Origin: JBJFGR01 sp051892875
Lineage (GTDB): Bacteria; Pseudomonadota; Gammaproteobacteria; Enterobacterales; Succinivibrionaceae
Assembly (NCBI GenBank): GCA_051892875.1
Contig: JBJFGR010000093.1
Location: 1 to 10,019, forward strand
Reading direction: 5' to 3'
DNA length: 10,019 nucleotides
Shown: positions 7,295 through 10,019 of the stretch, one piece after another
Layout: every line of letters begins with the position of its first letter
Position numbering within the stretch: position 1 is the stretch's first letter
The notes under the pieces: model-generated
What the model saw: the letters and a program-made list of their open reading frames with translations, nothing else
What the model was told of the DNA's origin: nothing
The model's database searches: none
Position numbers and translations under genes: made by a program

Positions 7295-8662
7295 TTATTT
7301 CCGAGGTAACAATAACTCAAATCTACCATTTGAAACATCAACATCTAAAGCTTTTATAACTTCTGCGAACAAAGGATCTGATATTAATTCATTATATTTC
7401 TTATGTTTTTCTGATTCATAATACATATGTGAAAAATGTTTAGGCGTATTTGGTATTTCGCCTTGAATATTTTCAAAAGAAACATCTATCGATATAGTTT
7501 TTCCTAATTTTTCTGATAACTGTTTAGCTATACGATTTAAATATTCTTTATCAGCTATAGTTTTATACATTATAGGCATACTCAATAACCAATGATTTTC
7601 ATCTTCCTTGTACTGTCTAGTAGCAGCAGTTAAAAAAATTAAATCTGTATCCGACAATTCACCTTTTATTAGATCTTTGGCATATGAATCATCTACAGAT
7701 CTTAAAAAATCCGTAGGATGAGCAATTTTCCCAACAATATCTACCTCATTTGGATATACTTCACGTTTAACATATTTACTTAAACCATTATCTCCAACAT
7801 CAACTTCATTCGAAGTATATATTCTGTCTGATTCTTCATCTCCATCGTATGAATAGTCATCTAAAATAGGAACATTATTAATTGCTTCAAATGAATCAGA
7901 CCTATTATTTATATACTCATCATTTAAAGCTTCGATAGGTATTGGAATATCAGGTAATGAATTAGAATTATTTGTTCTATTCTGATGTATTCTATTTGAT
8001 TGCTGCCATTCATTATTTTTATTTACATTTATATTTATATTTGTATTTGTATTTAATTTTTCATTTGAATTTTCTGCGTATTTATTTTCCATCTTTACAG
8101 GTTTAGTAGGACCTGTATTTGCAGCAATTTCATTATCAATATTTGGAATAGCGCATTTTGTTACAATCGGTGAAAATGCAGAATTTTGTTCATTTATACC
8201 ATATAAACTATTATTTACAACTTGAGATACTTGCTGAGGTGAAGAAACTATTCCAGCTAAAGGTTTTGGTGAAATATTATTAATAATTTCATTTGATCTT
8301 TCTTCTGGTGTTTCGTTCTTAGTATAAAGAGCATTTTCTCTTACTATTGACTCTTTTATTTCTTCCCGATCTCTTCTATTTTCTTGCGCTTTTGCTTGTT
8401 GTAATTCTGCACGTCTATTATCAAGAATTTCTTCTTGATGTTGAATTTCTTTAGTCAGAACTTCTAAATAACTAAAAATATTTACGTAGCGTTGTTCTAT
8501 ACTAGGTCTTAATAATTCTAACGGATTATTTGATGAAATTTTTGGTTTGTTGCTATTAATCTTATCATTTTGCTCTTTAATAATATGATCAATAGCCAAC
8601 ATTGGATTTGCGACAGTCGACTGTGTCAAATCAGGAAATTCTATTTTTACAAATGATTCACT
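7295..8662 (-). CDS. dnaX: DnaX tau-specific region (domains IV-V), reached by -1 shift from dnaX
   Basis: Encodes the part of DNA polymerase III tau that links the clamp loader to the helicase and to polymerase alpha. The frame is open from the A-run at 8662 through SESFVKIEFPD and on to the stop at 7295. Joined to residue 364 of the zero-frame product it gives a tau of 819 residues, against 643 in E. coli. Visible parts in tau numbering: a charged coiled coil (about 420-480); a low-complexity Asn-rich linker (about 480-675) with the stretch NTNTNININVNKNN; and a carboxy-terminal domain (last 141 residues). That domain resembles E. coli domain V, ending in the pattern MYYESEKHKKYNELISDP then FAEVIKALDVDVSNGRFELL. 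It has no plausible start of its own: the first non-AUG start is TTG at 8629 and the first ATG is at 8602, both without Shine-Dalgarno. It should therefore be read as the second half of dnaX. If the A-run is a sequencing error, dnaX is one continuous gene. Confidence 0.85.
   Translation of the reverse strand, partial: SESFVKIEFPDLTQSTVANPMLAIDHIIKEQNDKINSNKPKISSNNPLELLRPSIEQRYVNIFSYLEVLTKEIQHQEEILDNRRAELQQAKAQENRRDREEIKESIVRENALYTKNETPEERSNEIINNISPKPLAGIVSSPQQVSQVVNNSLYGINEQNSAFSPIVTKCAIPNIDNEIAANTGPTKPVKMENKYAENSNEKLNTNTNININVNKNNEWQQSNRIHQNRTNNSNSLPDIPIPIEALNDEYINNRSDSFEAINNVPILDDYSYDGDEESDRIYTSNEVDVGDNGLSKYVKREVYPNEVDIVGKIAHPTDFLRSVDDSYAKDLIKGELSDTDLIFLTAATRQYKEDENHWLLSMPIMYKTIADKEYLNRIAKQLSEKLGKTISIDVSFENIQGEIPNTPKHFSHMYYESEKHKKYNELISDPLFAEVIKALDVDVSNGRFELLLPRK
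8012..8056. repeat. Hexanucleotide tandem repeat in the tau linker
   Basis: From 8021 the plus strand reads six consecutive ATTTNN units (ATTTAC, ATTTAT twice, ATTTGT twice, ATTTAA), preceded by ATTATTTTT. On the coding strand this gives alternating Asn codons (N-T-N-T-N-I-N-I-N-V-N-K). Such a repeat could change length without breaking the frame. Confidence 0.7.
8605..8632. repeat. GC-richer inverted repeat just after the dnaX slip site
   Basis: A 28-base imperfect inverted repeat with outer arms GATTTG/CAAATC and a perfect central palindrome ACAGTCGACTGT (8613-8624), separated by two mismatched bases per side. In mRNA it can fold into a 6-bp stem, a 2x2 internal loop and a 4-bp stem with a TCGA loop. 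It begins 29 bases after the last A of the slip run. It might assist recoding, although frameshift stimulators usually lie closer. Confidence 0.5.
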
Positions 8663-9753
8663 TTTTTTTTTAAATTAAAAGCTAATAATCTTACCATTGT
8701 CATTTGAAATGCAGACAATCCATCTGGTGCATAAGGCAATTCTCTTCTACCTTCCAAAATAATTTGATAATAAAGTTGCAACTCTTCAGGACTAAATTTT
8801 TTAGCATATTCAGATATTACTTCTGTACGTAGTGAATACACATTATTTCCATTACCTACAATCTGATACAAGGCAATATCATGAAAAATTCTAGCTAGGC
8901 TAACATGTAAAGCATCAAAATCAGGCGTTATAGAAGCAATTTTTAATAAAACACCTGGTAATATAGAACCATTATTTGAAGCAACAACATCTATTAACTC
9001 TGTTAAATATGAATTATCTAAAGTACCAATCATATCTAAAACAGTTTGCAGAGTAATATTACCACTTCCTAAAGCTATAGATTGGTCAGTTAGGCTCAAT
9101 GCATCACGCATACTCCCTGCAGCAGCACGAGCTAATTCGGCAACAGCATCATCTTCATATGAAATGTTTTCTAAGGATAAAACATGCTTTAGTTGATGAC
9201 ATATATCATCTAAAGTCAAGGCTTTTAACTGAAATTGCAAACATCTTGAAACTACAGTAATAGGAAGCTTTTGAGGATCAGTTGTTGCCAATATAAATTT
9301 TACATACTCAGGTGGTTCTTCTAATGTCTTTAATAATGCATTAAACGAACTATTAGATAACATATGAACTTCATCTATAATATAAACCTTATATCTTCCC
9401 AACAAAGGTTTATATTGAACATTATCCAGAAGTTCCCTAGTATCATCAACTTTTGTGCGTGATGCAGCATCAATTTCTATCAGATCAGGAAAAGTACCAT
9501 CTGCTATAGCTTTACAATTGGCACACACGCAACAAGGTTCATCTGTAATTCCTTTTTCACAATTAAAGCTTTTTGCCAAAATACGTGCAATTGTTGTTTT
9601 ACCAACACCTCTTGTTCCTGTAAGCAAATAGGCATGATGCAATCTCTTTGTTTTTAACGCATTAGTTAAGGCTGACAAAACATGCTTCTGTCCAACCAAA
9701 TCTTCAAATTTTTGGGGTCTATACTTACGGGCTAATACTGTATAATCCGACAT
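8647..9753 (-). CDS. dnaX: DNA polymerase III clamp loader subunit DnaX, zero-frame gamma-like product
   Basis: The ATPase subunit of the clamp loader, which opens and loads the beta sliding clamp. The 368 zero-frame residues contain the whole motor: the Walker A GTRGVGKT (46-53), a zinc module C65-x8-C74-x2-C77-x2-C80, Walker B YIIDEVHML (Asp127, Glu128), sensor 1 LATTD (155-159), the SRC arginine finger (169-171) and sensor 2 GSMRDA (Arg216). Each sits one residue after its E. coli counterpart. Domain III ends at about MVRLLAF. The protein then reads NLKKKVNHL and stops, immediately after a run of ten A. E. coli gamma is 431 residues, so this is a minimal form. The ATG at 9753 is clear by alignment, but only a weak AAG lies upstream of it. 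The -1 frame continues into the tau-specific part. Confidence 0.95.
   Translation of the reverse strand: MSDYTVLARKYRPQKFEDLVGQKHVLSALTNALKTKRLHHAYLLTGTRGVGKTTIARILAKSFNCEKGITDEPCCVCANCKAIADGTFPDLIEIDAASRTKVDDTRELLDNVQYKPLLGRYKVYIIDEVHMLSNSSFNALLKTLEEPPEYVKFILATTDPQKLPITVVSRCLQFQLKALTLDDICHQLKHVLSLENISYEDDAVAELARAAAGSMRDALSLTDQSIALGSGNITLQTVLDMIGTLDNSYLTELIDVVASNNGSILPGVLLKIASITPDFDALHVSLARIFHDIALYQIVGNGNNVYSLRTEVISEYAKKFSPEELQLYYQIILEGRRELPYAPDGLSAFQMTMVRLLAFNLKKKVNHL
8660..8673 (-). promoter_or_regulatory. Poly(A) slippery site joining gamma and tau frames
   Basis: On the coding strand the codons read TTA AAA AAA AAA GTG: ten consecutive A (8671-8662). The phasing permits X-XXY-YYZ type -1 slippage (A-AAA-AAA), and insertion of one A by RNA polymerase gives the same result. 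The zero frame stops at 8647-8649 after four more sense codons. The -1 frame (AGT GAA TCA TTT) continues for 455 residues. No Shine-Dalgarno-like stimulator is seen about 10 bases upstream, unlike E. coli dnaX, which makes transcriptional slippage the likelier mechanism. Confidence 0.7.
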
Positions 9754-10019
9754 TATCTTAAACTCGAATCAAGGAATTAAAATAAAAAGCAAACTTTTAA
9801 CAAAAAAAGAAAATATTTAACATTTTCTCAAGGTCATTATATATGTTTTATAAATATAAATTCAATAGTTTATCAAAAATAATGTTGTAATTTGCAATAT
9901 CCAAACTATTAAAAGTTTACCATATTTTTCTTAACTTAATATAAGAGCACCTTAAAATTGTCACTTCCGCTAATTAGGATCTATAAAAAACTATAAAATT
10001 ATACAAATTGTTAATAATT
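9754..10019 (-). other. dnaX upstream region, no gene found
   Basis: There are 266 bases to the window edge with no usable reading frame on either strand; E. coli has apt upstream of dnaX, but nothing of it is seen here. The sequence is very AT-rich and contains the candidate dnaX promoter listed separately. A second TATAAT-like hexamer lies near 10000, with its -35 region at the window edge. Confidence 0.5.
9847..9876 (-). promoter_or_regulatory. Candidate sigma-70 promoter of dnaX
   Basis: On the minus strand TTGATA (9876-9871; five of six) is followed after 18 bases by TATAAA (9852-9847; five of six). Predicted initiation near 9840 gives a leader of about 90 bases. The base composition makes chance matches common, so this is only the best candidate seen. 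Confidence 0.4.

Noticed and set aside
7295..8629. The 444-codon frame as an independent hypothetical gene starting at TTG
   Set aside because: The frame is open upstream to the A-run, there is no Shine-Dalgarno before the TTG or the next ATG, and the carboxy terminus is tau domain V. It is the second part of dnaX.
8607..8629. TTGACA on the minus strand as a -35 for a separate tau-fragment transcript
   Set aside because: At 17 bases the -10 position reads TCCAAT, a poor match, and the hexamer is part of the inverted repeat.
9808..9835. CTTGAG upstream of dnaX as a sigma-32 -35
   Set aside because: No CCCCAT-like -10 follows at the required distance.

Overview
The window is a stretch of AT-rich (by eye about 70% A+T) gammaproteobacterial chromosome. 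The order on the minus strand, dnaX - ybaB - recR - htpG - adk, is the classical Escherichia coli order. The proteins are of the gammaproteobacterial type: a full tau carboxy-terminal domain on DnaX, the YbaB ending LPPGFKMPF, and an Adk lid without zinc cysteines. Strong A+T bias and an Rpn-type (PD-(D/E)XK) nuclease/transposase remnant would suit a host-associated or gut member such as the Succinivibrionaceae or a similar low-GC lineage. That taxonomic guess is inference only.

Layout, left to right. Positions 2-264 (+) hold the 3' end of an Rpn-family gene, frameshifted in a run of seven A. A hairpin terminator (313-332) separates it from adk (377-1021, -). Next comes a membrane-bound GGDEF diguanylate cyclase (1160-3298, -) that is not part of the E. 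coli order and appears to have been inserted between adk and htpG. htpG (3568-5475, -) is a self-contained heat-shock unit, with a good sigma-32-type promoter (5552-5579) and a strong intrinsic terminator (3504-3536). A 499-base AT-rich gap with a perfect DnaA box and inverted repeats separates htpG from recR (5975-6574, -) and ybaB (6670-6993, -), which form a small RecR/YbaB transcription unit with a candidate promoter at 7181-7209. The right third is dnaX (7295-9753, -), followed by 266 bases with no gene.

The most unusual feature is dnaX. The zero frame encodes only a 368-residue gamma-like clamp-loader ATPase. It stops five codons after a run of ten A (8662-8671), exactly at the end of domain III. 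The tau-specific part (coiled coil, long Asn-rich linker, alpha-binding domain V) lies in the -1 frame and joins seamlessly at that run, giving a predicted 819-residue tau. In E. coli and Thermus the full-length tau is the zero-frame product and gamma is the recoded one, so here the polarity is reversed and essential tau would depend on slippage. The Rpn remnant is also broken by one missing A in an A-run. That pattern fits transcriptional slippage or decay at poly(A), but also homopolymer sequencing error.

Functionally the cluster combines replication (DnaX clamp loader), recombinational repair (RecR, with YbaB as a nucleoid-associated partner), protein folding under stress (HtpG), nucleotide balance (Adk) and one second-messenger enzyme (the GGDEF protein).
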